A stretch of DNA of 61,945 nucleotides from Planktomarina sp. GTDB lineage: Bacteria > Pseudomonadota > Alphaproteobacteria > Rhodobacterales > Rhodobacteraceae. The notes beneath the pieces are model-generated. The model did no database searches, was not told where the DNA came from, and saw nothing but the letters and a program-made list of their open reading frames with translations. The translations under genes and the position numbers were made by a program. Location of the stretch: the NCBI GenBank assembly GCA_017856985.1, contig JAFMEA010000006.1:1-61945 (forward strand), in the 5' to 3' direction. Every line of letters starts with the position of its first letter. The stretch's first letter is position 1. This document shows positions 8,808 through 17,725 of the stretch, one piece after another.

Positions 8808-9409
8808 TGTCACCGCTAGGTGTAATTTTAGCAGGTGGAAAAGCTAGCCGCATGGGTGGTGTTGATAAATGCTTTTTACCTTTGATGGGCCGCTCAGTTA
8901 TAGATTACGTAATGGAACGACTTGTCCAGCAAGTTCCTCAGATTGCTATTAATGCAAACGGTGACCTCACCAGGTTTGATAGTTTCAATCTACCAACAGT
9001 GTCAGATTCTGTAGTAGATTTTCCAGGCCCACTCGCTGGAGTTTTGGCAGGCCTTGATTGGGCGGCAACATTAGGAGCAAGCCACATAGTTACCGTTGCG
9101 GGTGATACACCTTTCTTTCCCATGGATTTGCGTATTAAGCTTGAAAGAGCGCAGGTAGCACAGTCTAAGCCAATTTCTCTTGCAGCTACGCAAGGGGTAG
9201 ATCGTCTGAATATGCAACCCACATTTGGTCTTTGGCCAGTAGAGCTCCGAGAGGATCTGCGATGTCAACTAGGGGTAGGCGTTCGTAAAGTTGTTCAGTG
9301 GGCCGAACGACATGGAAAAGCAGATGCTATTTTTAACATAATTAGTCAGGATCCATTTTTTAATATAAACACGCCGGAAGATTTGATGCAGGCTGAGGCT
9401 ATGCGATGA
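8804..9409 (+). CDS. mobA: Molybdenum cofactor guanylyltransferase MobA
   Basis: 201 residues. MobA joins GMP from GTP to molybdopterin, making the guanine dinucleotide form of the cofactor. The nucleotidyltransferase signature is at the N-terminus, LAGGKASRMGGVDK (about residues 9-22), followed by the GDTPFFP metal/nucleotide motif around residue 103. The start overlaps the fdhD stop (ATGA), and its own stop overlaps mobB the same way, so the genes are translationally coupled. An AGGAGG sits at about 8788-8793. Confidence 0.95.
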   Translation: MMSPLGVILAGGKASRMGGVDKCFLPLMGRSVIDYVMERLVQQVPQIAINANGDLTRFDSFNLPTVSDSVVDFPGPLAGVLAGLDWAATLGASHIVTVAGDTPFFPMDLRIKLERAQVAQSKPISLAATQGVDRLNMQPTFGLWPVELREDLRCQLGVGVRKVVQWAERHGKADAIFNIISQDPFFNINTPEDLMQAEAMR

Positions 9410-9903
9410 ATGTATTTGGTATAATAGGCTGGAAAAATTCTGGAAAAACAGGACTGGTTGAGCGGCTTGTATCTGAGCTTACTAGACGTGGTTTCAGTGT
9501 TTCAACGTTGAAACATGCGCACCATTCGTTTGATGTAGACCATCATGGCAAAGACAGTCATCGCCATCGACTAGCAGGTGCATCTCAGGTCCTTATTTCA
9601 TCGGCGGAACGCTCGGCATTAATGACTGAGTTTAGGGGGTCCAAAGAGCCAAGCTTACAAACACTACTTTCTAAAATGGAACCTGTCGACGTTGTCCTTA
9701 TTGAGGGTTGGAAATGTGACACTCATCCAAAAATAGAAACTTGGCGGAGTGAGAATGGAAACCCAGTAATTGCGGCGAATGATAACACTATTTTAGCAGT
9801 AGCCAGTGACCTAAAATTGGAGCTGGATTGTCCAGTTTTTGATCTAAATGATACCAATGCAGTGACTAATTTTGTTATTGACCATTTGGAGTTATTGGAG
9901 TGA
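9406..9903 (+). CDS. mobB: Molybdopterin-guanine dinucleotide biosynthesis adaptor MobB
   Basis: 165 residues. MobB is a GTP-binding partner that helps MobA. The Walker A motif is near the N-terminus (GWKNSGKTGLVERL). The block KHAHHSFDVDHHGKDSHRHR is typical, as is VVLIEGWK in the middle. ATG overlaps the mobA stop by four bases, and its TGA overlaps the GTG start of moeA. Confidence 0.95.
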   Translation: MNVFGIIGWKNSGKTGLVERLVSELTRRGFSVSTLKHAHHSFDVDHHGKDSHRHRLAGASQVLISSAERSALMTEFRGSKEPSLQTLLSKMEPVDVVLIEGWKCDTHPKIETWRSENGNPVIAANDNTILAVASDLKLELDCPVFDLNDTNAVTNFVIDHLELLE

Positions 9904-11153
9904 AAGAAGTCCCCAAACTCAGAAATGACTGTTTTTCCATGCCGCAGGGCGTGGATTGGACCCCAGTTGATGAGGCGCTTACAATGCTCCAAGATCGGTT
10001 GAAAACAATTGTGAAGACTGAAACGATTTCAGTTGAATTTAGTGATGGCCGTATACTTGCAGGACCCGTAAGGTCTCGAAGATCAAATCCACCTTTCACA
10101 AACTCAGCGGTTGATGGCTACGCGTTCAAGGGTGCCTTGAGTGCTGGGCGGCATTGTTTTTCTTTAGCAAAGGGGCGTTCTGCTGCTGGCGCTTCATTTG
10201 TAGGTGCGGTGCAAGCTACTGAAGCCTTACGAATTTTAACCGGAGCAGCTCTCCCAGAGGGAACAGATACTGTAGTTTTGGAGGAAGATGTATTAGTTGA
10301 CGGATACAGTCTTTATATTAATGGGCCGCTCAGAAAAAATTCCAATGTGAGACAAGAGGGTGAAGATACTTTCGAAGGTTTAGAATTATTTGCGATAGGG
10401 CATCGAATGCAACCTCAGGATATTGGAAGGTTAATATCTGTTGGGGTCTCTCAAGTTACAGTATACTGTCCTTTGCGTGTTGCGATAATTTCAACTGGCT
10501 CAGAGCTTTGTGGGCCTGATACTATTGCCCAAACCGAACAAATATTTGACGCAAACCGACCCATGCTCCAAGCAATATTAAAACGCTGGGGTATGGATGT
10601 GGTGGATATTGGAATCGTAAAGGATGATGCTGCCCTTGTAAGGCAAGCACTAAATGATGCTGCTCGCGAAGCTGATGTTGTAATCACATCGGCTGGAGCC
10701 AGTGCCGGTGATGAAGATCATGTGTCTGCGAGTTTGACGGCGGCTGGAAATATGTCCCTGTGGCGTATAGCTGTAAAGCCCGGTCGACCTTTGGCTTTAG
10801 GAATGTGGAATGGCGTGCCAGTATTTGGGTTGCCGGGAAACCCAGTAGCAGCATTTGTTTGCACATTAATATTTGTTCATCCTTCATTGATGCAGTTGGC
10901 TGGTGCAGGCTTCATAGTGCCAAAATATTTAACGCTACCTGCGTCGTTTTCAAAAACAAAAAAAGCTGGGCGGCGTGAGTACTTGCGAGCGCGTCGACAA
11001 GGCGAAACTATTAAAATTTTTGCTTCCGAAGGCTCAGGACGGATTTCAGGTCTTTCTTGGGCAGAGGGTTTGGTGGAGTTGCCAGATGAAGCTTTAGAAA
11101 TTATCCCTGGAAATCCAGTAAAATATTTTCCTTATAGTAGCTTTGGCCTTTAG
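9900..11153 (+). CDS. moeA: Molybdopterin molybdotransferase MoeA
   Basis: 417 residues. MoeA inserts molybdenum into adenylylated molybdopterin. Conserved blocks are NPPFTNSAVDGYAF, RILTGAALPEGTDTVV, the GSEL strand, SAGASAGDEDH and the GLPGNPVAAFVC loop near residue 310. I take the GTG at 9900, which overlaps the mobB stop (GTGA); no nearer ATG has a ribosome site. Last gene of the fdhD-mobA-mobB-moeA operon. A 6-bp hairpin (ATCTGT, loop CGT, ACAGAT, 11155-11169) follows the stop but lacks a U-tract. moaA-E and a molybdoenzyme are not in the window. Confidence 0.95.
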   Translation: MKEVPKLRNDCFSMPQGVDWTPVDEALTMLQDRLKTIVKTETISVEFSDGRILAGPVRSRRSNPPFTNSAVDGYAFKGALSAGRHCFSLAKGRSAAGASFVGAVQATEALRILTGAALPEGTDTVVLEEDVLVDGYSLYINGPLRKNSNVRQEGEDTFEGLELFAIGHRMQPQDIGRLISVGVSQVTVYCPLRVAIISTGSELCGPDTIAQTEQIFDANRPMLQAILKRWGMDVVDIGIVKDDAALVRQALNDAAREADVVITSAGASAGDEDHVSASLTAAGNMSLWRIAVKPGRPLALGMWNGVPVFGLPGNPVAAFVCTLIFVHPSLMQLAGAGFIVPKYLTLPASFSKTKKAGRREYLRARRQGETIKIFASEGSGRISGLSWAEGLVELPDEALEIIPGNPVKYFPYSSFGL

Positions 11154-11256
11154 TATCTGTCGTACAGATTAGACCCTATTAAGGAATCAGGAATTAAATT
11201 TTTAACATAGTGAAGTGCGATAACTGTTAGTAAGCTAGTTGAGCATCTTGGCAAAG

Positions 11257-11727
11257 CTATTCGAATTTTACGCTCATTATTTCATAAGATTTGACACCGC
11301 CTGGTGTGCGCACGTCTATGCTGTCACCTTCTTCCTTGCCTATCAAAGCGCGTGCGAGTGGAGATCTCATGTTTAATTTGCCGTTTTCAATATCCGCTTC
11401 AGGCTCACCTACTATTTGATAAGTTTTCTCTTCGTCGGTATCTTCATCAACTAAGGCAACAGTTGCACCAAATTTTAAAGTTCCAGAGAGACTTGCTGGG
11501 TCGATTATATCCGCTCGACCCAAAATTGATTCTAGTTCCTTTATACGACCTTCAATAAACCCCTGTTTTTCACGAGCTGAATGATATTCCGCATTTTCTT
11601 TCAAATCGCCAAGCTCGCGAGCCTCTGCTATTGCTGTGATTATTGTTGGACGCTCTACTGACTTAAGATTTTTCATCTCAGCCTCAAGGAGCTCTGCACC
11701 AATGCGGGTAAGGGGAATTTTTTCCAT
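11257..11727 (-). CDS. greA: Transcription elongation factor GreA
   Basis: 156 residues, standard length. GreA enters the RNA polymerase secondary channel and stimulates cleavage of backtracked RNA. The N-terminal coiled coil carries the acidic tip in [16 protein letters not shown] (D41, E44), and the C-terminal FKBP-like domain ends with [18 protein letters not shown]. It converges on moeA with about 100 bases between. Upstream, an inverted repeat TCCCTT/AAGGGA lies at 11774-11790, within the likely promoter. Confidence 0.97.
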   Translation of the reverse strand: MEKIPLTRIGAELLEAEMKNLKSVERPTIITAIAEARELGDLKENAEYHSAREKQGFIEGRIKELESILGRADIIDPASLSGTLKFGATVALVDEDTDEEKTYQIVGEPEADIENGKLNMRSPLARALIGKEEGDSIDVRTPGGVKSYEIMSVKFE

Positions 11728-12168
11728 TAGGGGACACTCACGATTAATTCTTGTACAATTTGAACCAAGCTGTTCCCTTTTGGCAAGGGATTCAAGTCAA
11801 CTAACTTAATTTTATACTAATTATAATACAAATTCATTATAAAAAAATATGTCCATATCAACGGAATTTTGAAATTAAACATTTTTTGATTTTATTCCGA
11901 CTTTTAACCTACCATTTTTTTACTCGTAACGCCCCAAAATTATATTCAAAGACTTTAAAAGCAAGCATCTGAAGATTAGATTCTTAGTGATTTTGTGTAA
12001 GGATATTAGTGATAATGATTTGCTCATATATAAGTCAAAACTGCGAAATAACGACGCCTTTTGACTTTGACAGTCTGATGATGATTGACCTGCAGTATTA
12101 GCTGGGCATAAACGGAAGTAGGTGAATTTTTAATCATTGAATAAAAGGCATCCAAAAGGGCAATAACA
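11728..12168. other. Divergent intergenic region between greA and ETF-QO
   Basis: 441 bases, very AT-rich in its middle. It must hold both divergent promoters. Seen: a 6-bp inverted repeat at 11774-11790 on the greA side, and a perfect 9-bp inverted repeat AAGTCAAAA (12032-12040) / TTTTGACTT (12059-12067) with an 18-base loop on the ETF-QO side. A small GACT/AGTC hairpin overlaps the second arm. No coding frame or tRNA visible. Confidence 0.45.
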
Positions 12169-13821
12169 ATGTCAGAGACTGAACGCGAAACAATGGAATA
12201 TGATGTGGTAATAGTTGGCGCTGGGCCATCTGGCTTATCCGCAGCTATTAGGCTTAAGCAATTAAACCCTGACCTAGAGGTAGTTGTTTTAGAGAAAGGC
12301 TCTGAAGTTGGCGCACACATCCTATCTGGTGCAGTTTTAGATCCGTCGGCTTTGAACAAGTTAATTCCCGATTGGAAAGATAAAGGTGCACCACTAAATA
12401 CATTGGTAAAAGAGGATAATTTTTATTTGCTTGGTGAGTCTGGGCAATTGCGATTACCAAATATGATGATGCCACCTCTGATGAGCAACCATGGAAATTT
12501 TATTGTTTCCATGGGCAACGTTTGTCGCTGGATGGCGGAGCAAGCCGAAGGGATGGGAGTAGAGATTTTTCCTGGTATGGCATGCTCAGAACTTGTGTTT
12601 GGTAATGATGATTCAGTCAAAGGCGTTGTGGCAGGTGAATTTGGTAAAAATGCTGATGGCAGCGCATCTGAAACTTATGAACCTGGAATGGAGTTGCACG
12701 GGAAGTATGTTTTTCTATCAGAGGGTGTGCGTGGCTCACTTTCAAAACAAGTCATAGAGAAATACCAGTTGGATGCAGATTGTGATGTGCCCAAATTTGG
12801 ACTTGGTATGAAGGAAATTTGGGAAGTAAAGCCTGAAAATCACAATCAAGGCGAGGTAACACATTCGATGGGCTGGCCAATGGGCTTCAAACAGTCTGGT
12901 GGTTCCTTCATGTATCATCTGGAAAACAACCAGGTTTATGTAGGTTATATAATTGATTTAAACTATAAAAACCCACATTTGTTTCCTTATATGGAATTCC
13001 AACGCTTCAAGCATCACCCGCGGATTTCTAAAGTACTAAATGGTGGCAAGCGGGTTGCCTATGGAGCTCGAGCAGTTACTAAAGGCGGTTTTCAGTCCAT
13101 GCCGCAGGCTGCATTTCCGGGAGGTGCTATTCTAGGCTGTTCAGTTGGATTGGTAAATCTGCCGAGAATTAAAGGAAATCATAATGCCATGTATTCTGGA
13201 ATTGCTGCTGCTGAAGCCGCCTTTGACGCGTTAAGCAGTGGTCGTGCCGGCGATATTTTAGAAGCTTACGATGCAGAGTTACGCGAAGGCGTTGTAGGTA
13301 AGGATCTTAAGGCAGTACGTAATGTAGCTCCCCTTAATGCAAAGTTTGGCCCGTTGGCTGGCTTGCTACTTGGAGGGTTTGATATGTGGTTTCAGTCACT
13401 TTTTAAATTCAGCCTATTTGGGACACTCAAACACGGTAAGAATGATGCACAGTCAACAGGTAAGGCTGTAGACTATCCTAAAATTAACTATCCTAAGCCA
13501 GATGGGAAATTATCATTTGACCGGCTTACTAACGTTAGTTTTGCGATGACAAACCATGAAGAAAGTCAACCGCCGCACTTAAAGCTGCGGAACCCAGCTG
13601 TGCCAATTTCCATAAATTTGCCAGAATACGCTGAGCCAGCACAGCGTTACTGTCCAGCTGGAGTGTATGAGGTAGTGGAAGAAGAGAACAAAAAACCTCG
13701 TTTTGTGGTGAATTTTCAAAACTGCGTCCACTGTAAAACTTGCGATATAAAGGATCCAAGTGAAAATATTATATGGGCAACGCCGCAGGGTGGTGACGGA
13801 CCAAATTACCCAAATATGTAG
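12169..13821 (+). CDS. Electron transfer flavoprotein-ubiquinone oxidoreductase
   Basis: 550 residues, the full length of ETF-QO. This membrane-associated FAD/4Fe-4S protein takes electrons from ETF and reduces ubiquinone, linking acyl-CoA and amino-acid dehydrogenases to respiration. FAD-binding GAGPSG is at residues 17-22. The 4Fe-4S ligands are C495, C519, C522 and C525 (YCPAG and NCVHCKTC), followed by the family's C-terminal motif WATPQGGDGPNYP. The start ATG at 12169 is preceded by an A/G-rich stretch (AAAAGGG). The acyl-CoA dehydrogenase at 4.5 kb is a likely upstream donor. Confidence 0.97.
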   Translation: MSETERETMEYDVVIVGAGPSGLSAAIRLKQLNPDLEVVVLEKGSEVGAHILSGAVLDPSALNKLIPDWKDKGAPLNTLVKEDNFYLLGESGQLRLPNMMMPPLMSNHGNFIVSMGNVCRWMAEQAEGMGVEIFPGMACSELVFGNDDSVKGVVAGEFGKNADGSASETYEPGMELHGKYVFLSEGVRGSLSKQVIEKYQLDADCDVPKFGLGMKEIWEVKPENHNQGEVTHSMGWPMGFKQSGGSFMYHLENNQVYVGYIIDLNYKNPHLFPYMEFQRFKHHPRISKVLNGGKRVAYGARAVTKGGFQSMPQAAFPGGAILGCSVGLVNLPRIKGNHNAMYSGIAAAEAAFDALSSGRAGDILEAYDAELREGVVGKDLKAVRNVAPLNAKFGPLAGLLLGGFDMWFQSLFKFSLFGTLKHGKNDAQSTGKAVDYPKINYPKPDGKLSFDRLTNVSFAMTNHEESQPPHLKLRNPAVPISINLPEYAEPAQRYCPAGVYEVVEEENKKPRFVVNFQNCVHCKTCDIKDPSENIIWATPQGGDGPNYPNM

Positions 13822-13916
13822 TAGTTGTCTTAATTGACTGGTTCTGATGGGGTATTGTGTAAAATTAATTTGTAAATTGCTTCGTATGTTTAATATTTAA
13901 AATAGGGGTTATAATT

Positions 13917-15629
13917 TTGCTTCGTAATTTCTTGTTCCTTGTTAAGTCGATTGTATTTAGCGGTTTAATTGCATCGGTCACTTATTCACAAGATAACTCT
14001 GGACCTTATCTTGCAGCACGACAGGCAGTGGTTAACCATAATTACGGCGTTGCATCGGATTACTTTTCTAGAGCGCTTGAACAATCTCCTGAAGATAAAA
14101 GCATAATGGGCCAGGCTATGGCTGCGTTTCTAGCGGCCGGTGACGTCGAAAGGGCACATACTCTCGCTCAAGTCTTGGATAATAGTCCAGAAAACCCAAC
14201 CTTGGTAAGAGCGTTAAAAATAGCAAGTCTGTTCAAGTCCAAAAATTACCAAGGCGTACTTGCTCAATTGGAAATTGATGTGGTTGCTGGGCGCTCAATT
14301 GATGGGCTCTTAAAGGGCTGGGCTTTGATGGGCCTTGGCCAGGTGAGTGATGCTCTGGAGGAGTTCGACACTGTATCCGAATCTCAAGGCATGCAAAACT
14401 TTTCTAACTATCAAAAAGCACTGGCACTCGCCTCGGTTGGAGACTTTGAAGGTGCTGACAGTGTTCTAATGACCAAAGAGTCGGCGCCCGTTACTATGTC
14501 CTCACGAGGTCGCCTGGCTTATGCCCAAATTTTAGTGCAACGTGACCGCCGGAACGCCGCTGCCACATTTTTAACAAAAATTTATGATGATAATGGCGAC
14601 CAGGAGGTGCTTGCGCTAATTTCAAGAATAAGAGCTGGAGCCAATATAGACTTCGACATTATTACTAATGCAAGTGAGGGAGCGGGAGAAGTTTTTTTAT
14701 TTTTAGCTCTTGCCCTACAAGATGGAGAAAGCCAGGACGCCTTGCTTTTATATACCCGGCTTGCAAGCTATATTGCTCCTCAGAACATCCACGCTTTATT
14801 ATTATCTGCTCAACTACTTGAAGAGCTAAAAAATTATGATTTAGCGATAGCCACCTATGATGCTGTGCCTCGGAGCCACCCCGCTTTCGTAAAGGCGGAA
14901 TTGGGTAGAGCACAGGCGCTGGTATCTATTGGGAAAAAAGAGACTGCAATTGAAGTATTGACCCAATTATCGGAGAGCTTTCCTAAGATGCGCGGTGTCC
15001 ATGACGCTTTGGGCAACCTATTAAGGCAAGATGGTCAATTTGATGCGGCGATAGAAGTCTACGACACCGCAATTTCTATGATTAAAAACCCAGAGCCAAA
15101 GCATTGGTATAATTTTTATGTGCGCGCCATTGCATACGAACGAGATGGTAATTGGGCCGCTGCGATGCGTGATTTTGATAACGCTTTGATTTTGTCACCA
15201 AACCAATTTCAGGTTTTGAACTACCTAGGTTATTCCCTTGTTGAGCGTGGAGAACGTCTGGAGGAAGCGCTTTCCATGATTCAACTCGCTGTAGCGGCAC
15301 AACCGAAAGCTGGCTATATCATCGATAGTCTTGGGTGGGTTCAATATAAGCTAGGCTATTACAATGAAGCAGTTTCTCAATTAGAGCGGGCTGCCGAATT
15401 AATGGCGACTGATCCGATAGTCAATGATCATTTGGGAGATAGCTATTGGGCAGTTGGAAGAAAAATAGAGGCACGGTTTCAATGGCGTAGGGCGTTAAGT
15501 TTTATAACTGCAGATACAGAACTTGCTGACATTGATCCTGTAAGAGTGCAGCAAAAATTAGACATTGGCCTTGATGCCGTTTTGGTCATAGAAAATCAAT
15601 TGCCGTTAAAGGTGGCGGATGACGATTAG
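13917..15629 (+). CDS. Secreted tetratricopeptide-repeat protein
   Basis: 570 residues. Start TTG at 13917, with AGGGG about 8 bases upstream and no usable ATG before residue 60. Residues 1-24 form a signal peptide ending near TYS-QDN, so the protein is periplasmic or surface-attached. The rest is helical repeats; the clearest TPR units are in the C-terminal half (for example FDAAIEVYDTAIS, WAAAMRDFDNALILSPN, YNEAVSQLERAAEL). Such proteins scaffold envelope complexes; no catalytic motif is visible. The stop overlaps ispE by 11 bases, so the two are translationally coupled. Partner unknown. Confidence 0.88.
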   Translation: MLRNFLFLVKSIVFSGLIASVTYSQDNSGPYLAARQAVVNHNYGVASDYFSRALEQSPEDKSIMGQAMAAFLAAGDVERAHTLAQVLDNSPENPTLVRALKIASLFKSKNYQGVLAQLEIDVVAGRSIDGLLKGWALMGLGQVSDALEEFDTVSESQGMQNFSNYQKALALASVGDFEGADSVLMTKESAPVTMSSRGRLAYAQILVQRDRRNAAATFLTKIYDDNGDQEVLALISRIRAGANIDFDIITNASEGAGEVFLFLALALQDGESQDALLLYTRLASYIAPQNIHALLLSAQLLEELKNYDLAIATYDAVPRSHPAFVKAELGRAQALVSIGKKETAIEVLTQLSESFPKMRGVHDALGNLLRQDGQFDAAIEVYDTAISMIKNPEPKHWYNFYVRAIAYERDGNWAAAMRDFDNALILSPNQFQVLNYLGYSLVERGERLEEALSMIQLAVAAQPKAGYIIDSLGWVQYKLGYYNEAVSQLERAAELMATDPIVNDHLGDSYWAVGRKIEARFQWRRALSFITADTELADIDPVRVQQKLDIGLDAVLVIENQLPLKVADDD

Positions 15630-16446
15630 GTTCAGTGCACCTGCAAAGATAAATATATGTTTACATGTGCTTAAGCGACGGGTGGATGGGCTGCACCAAA
15701 TCGACAGTTTGGTGATATTTTTAGATTGTGGTGAATGGGTTACAGTGAGTAAGGCTAATAGGACAGAATTAAATATAATTGGCCCGCAAGCTGCGAAACT
15801 GCCAGTTTCAGAAAACAACTTAATTTTGCGCGCAACTCGCTTATTTCCTGCTCGGTGTACGAGCAAAATTACTCTTCACAAGAGTATGCCAGTTGCAGCA
15901 GGGATTGGTGGTGGGAGTGCGGATGCAGCAGCTACACTAAAAGCGATGTCTAAGATTTGGCAGTTGCCTGTTCCAACTGTTTCAAATCAACTCCAATTGG
16001 GAGCCGACGTTCCTGTATGTATGCACTCTAAACCGGTATTAATGCAGGGTGTTGGAGAAGTTATTTCATCAGTATTGAATTTCCCTAAGTTATTTTGTTG
16101 TTTGGTTAACCCTGGAGTAGCAGTTAAGACTGAGGACATATTTAAAAAGCTAATTAAAAAAGATAACCCGGCGATAAGTATTTTACCTAAAAGTGAAAAA
16201 GATTGGTATATTTGGTTTGATCAACAACGAAATGATTTGCAGCAACCAGCAATTTCAACTGAACCGGTAATAGACCTCGTTTTGAAACAGCTAAAAAATT
16301 TCAACCCAATTGTAGCAAGAATGTCTGGGTCTGGGGCTACTTGCTTTGCGCTATTTGAGACTTTGGAACAGGCCAAGAAAAGTGCTAAAATGATTTCAAA
16401 GGACTTTCCCAAATGGTGGACTACTGCAGGATCAATCTTAGGCTAA
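15619..16446 (+). CDS. ispE: 4-diphosphocytidyl-2-C-methyl-D-erythritol kinase IspE
   Basis: 275 residues. GHMP kinase that phosphorylates CDP-methylerythritol in the MEP route to isopentenyl diphosphate. The N-terminal SAPAKINICLHV holds K10, the ATP loop is PVAAGIGGGSADAAA (about residues 91-105), and D130 in LGADVP is the expected catalytic Asp. The C-terminal GSGATCFALFE glycine motif is present. Starts inside the end of the TPR gene; its stop is two bases from the end of the converging polyprenyl synthase gene. Confidence 0.95.
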   Translation: MTIRFSAPAKINICLHVLKRRVDGLHQIDSLVIFLDCGEWVTVSKANRTELNIIGPQAAKLPVSENNLILRATRLFPARCTSKITLHKSMPVAAGIGGGSADAAATLKAMSKIWQLPVPTVSNQLQLGADVPVCMHSKPVLMQGVGEVISSVLNFPKLFCCLVNPGVAVKTEDIFKKLIKKDNPAISILPKSEKDWYIWFDQQRNDLQQPAISTEPVIDLVLKQLKNFNPIVARMSGSGATCFALFETLEQAKKSAKMISKDFPKWWTTAGSILG

Positions 16447-16448
16447 TA

Positions 16449-17447
16449 CTAGTTTATCCGCTCAATAACGTAATCGGCTAGATCCAATAACATTTTCTTT
16501 AGATTACTATCTGGTACTTGTGTCAGAGCTAATTTTGCTTTTTTTGACCAGCTTAAAGCTTGCTGGCGGGTCAGTTCCAATGAGTTATGCTTGCTCATAA
16601 TAGTTAATGCATTTTTAAGATCGCTGTCCGTTTGCTCACCTTTTCCAATACATTTTTTCCAAAAAATTTGTTCGCTTTGAGTTGCAACTGAAATGGCTTT
16701 TATAACTGGTAGTGTCAGTTTTTGTTCACGAAAATCATCACCAATATTTTTACCAATTGCTTCCGTGCCAAGATAATCCAATAAATCATCAACAATTTGG
16801 AATGTAATGCCAAGAGCGTCACCATACTCACGCAAGGCTTCAGTAATTTTTTCATCTTGATCAGCAACGACAGCGCCAACTTCCATAGCAGCCGCAAAAA
16901 GTGCGGCAGTTTTTCCACGTATTACCTTAAAATATATATCTTCTGTCGTGGCTATATCTTTTGAAGCTGTTAGTTGCAGAATTTCGCCCTCAGCGATTGT
17001 GGCTGATGCATTGGCAAGGATGTCTAGAATATGTAAATTTTTAGTCTTTACCATTAGTTGAAACGCGCGCGAAAACAGATAGTCTCCAACCAAAACACTT
17101 GATTGGTTATCCCAGAGCAAGTTTGCAGTAGGCTTACCCCGTCGCCGGGTGCTTTCATCAACAACATCGTCGTGTAACAAAGTGGCTGTGTGAATTAACT
17201 CAACACTTGCTGCGAGATGAATATGGAAGGAGCCTTGGTAGCCACACATGCGTGCTGCAGCAAGCGTTAGTATGGGGCGGAGTCTTTTGCCGCCAGCACT
17301 GACTAAATGGGTTGTTACTTCTGGAATGCGGGGCGCGTAGTCTGACTCCATATACGATTGGATCAGTTTATTAACTTCCTCAAGGTCCCCTGCTAGCAGA
17401 TTTGCAAGCTGGTTAGGGGGACTCAATTTAGTATCGCTTAAAGTCAT
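16449..17447 (-). CDS. Long-chain polyprenyl diphosphate synthase
   Basis: 332 residues from ATG 17447. An all-trans prenyltransferase that builds the side chain of ubiquinone. First Asp-rich motif DDVVD at residues 93-97, second DDLLD at 220-224; the GGKRLRP block is at 52-58. Small residues before the first motif fit a long product (C40-C50; decaprenyl in roseobacters), but chain length cannot be fixed from sequence. It converges on ispE, which supplies its precursor. Start picked because GGAA lies upstream of 17447; a reading from 17471 would add eight residues. Confidence 0.93.
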   Translation of the reverse strand: MTLSDTKLSPPNQLANLLAGDLEEVNKLIQSYMESDYAPRIPEVTTHLVSAGGKRLRPILTLAAARMCGYQGSFHIHLAASVELIHTATLLHDDVVDESTRRRGKPTANLLWDNQSSVLVGDYLFSRAFQLMVKTKNLHILDILANASATIAEGEILQLTASKDIATTEDIYFKVIRGKTAALFAAAMEVGAVVADQDEKITEALREYGDALGITFQIVDDLLDYLGTEAIGKNIGDDFREQKLTLPVIKAISVATQSEQIFWKKCIGKGEQTDSDLKNALTIMSKHNSLELTRQQALSWSKKAKLALTQVPDSNLKKMLLDLADYVIERIN

Positions 17448-17500
17448 ACATTTTTCCAAACGCCTCGACAAACACTAGTGTCTCCCACTATGCCTGAAGA

Positions 17501-17725
17501 ATGAAAGAATTACTTCGCACTACGGATCCAACAGTAATGGCCTTTGCTAAAGTCCTGTTAGATGCAGAACTGATAACCTGCTTCGAATTTGACGTAAATA
17601 GTAGTATTCTAGAAGGGAGCATTGGCATATTGCCGCAACGTTTGATGGTTGCTGATCGCGACCATTTTGTTGCTGTCTCTGTACTGCGAGATAACAACGT
17701 AGATATGGGAAGTCCGTGGATATAA
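17501..17725 (+). CDS. DUF2007 domain-containing protein
   Basis: 74 residues of the DUF2007 family of small proteins of unknown role, sometimes called putative signal-transducing proteins. Features: MKELLRTTDPTVMAFAKVLLDAE at the N-terminus, then the SILEGSIGILPQRLMV core. Only 53 bases from the divergent polyprenyl synthase start. The stop overlaps the GTG start of the methyltransferase gene by 10 bases. Confidence 0.85.
   Translation: MKELLRTTDPTVMAFAKVLLDAELITCFEFDVNSSILEGSIGILPQRLMVADRDHFVAVSVLRDNNVDMGSPWI

Noticed and set aside
11155-11169. Terminator after moeA
   Set aside because: A 6-bp hairpin is present but no U-tract follows, so it is not listed as a terminator.
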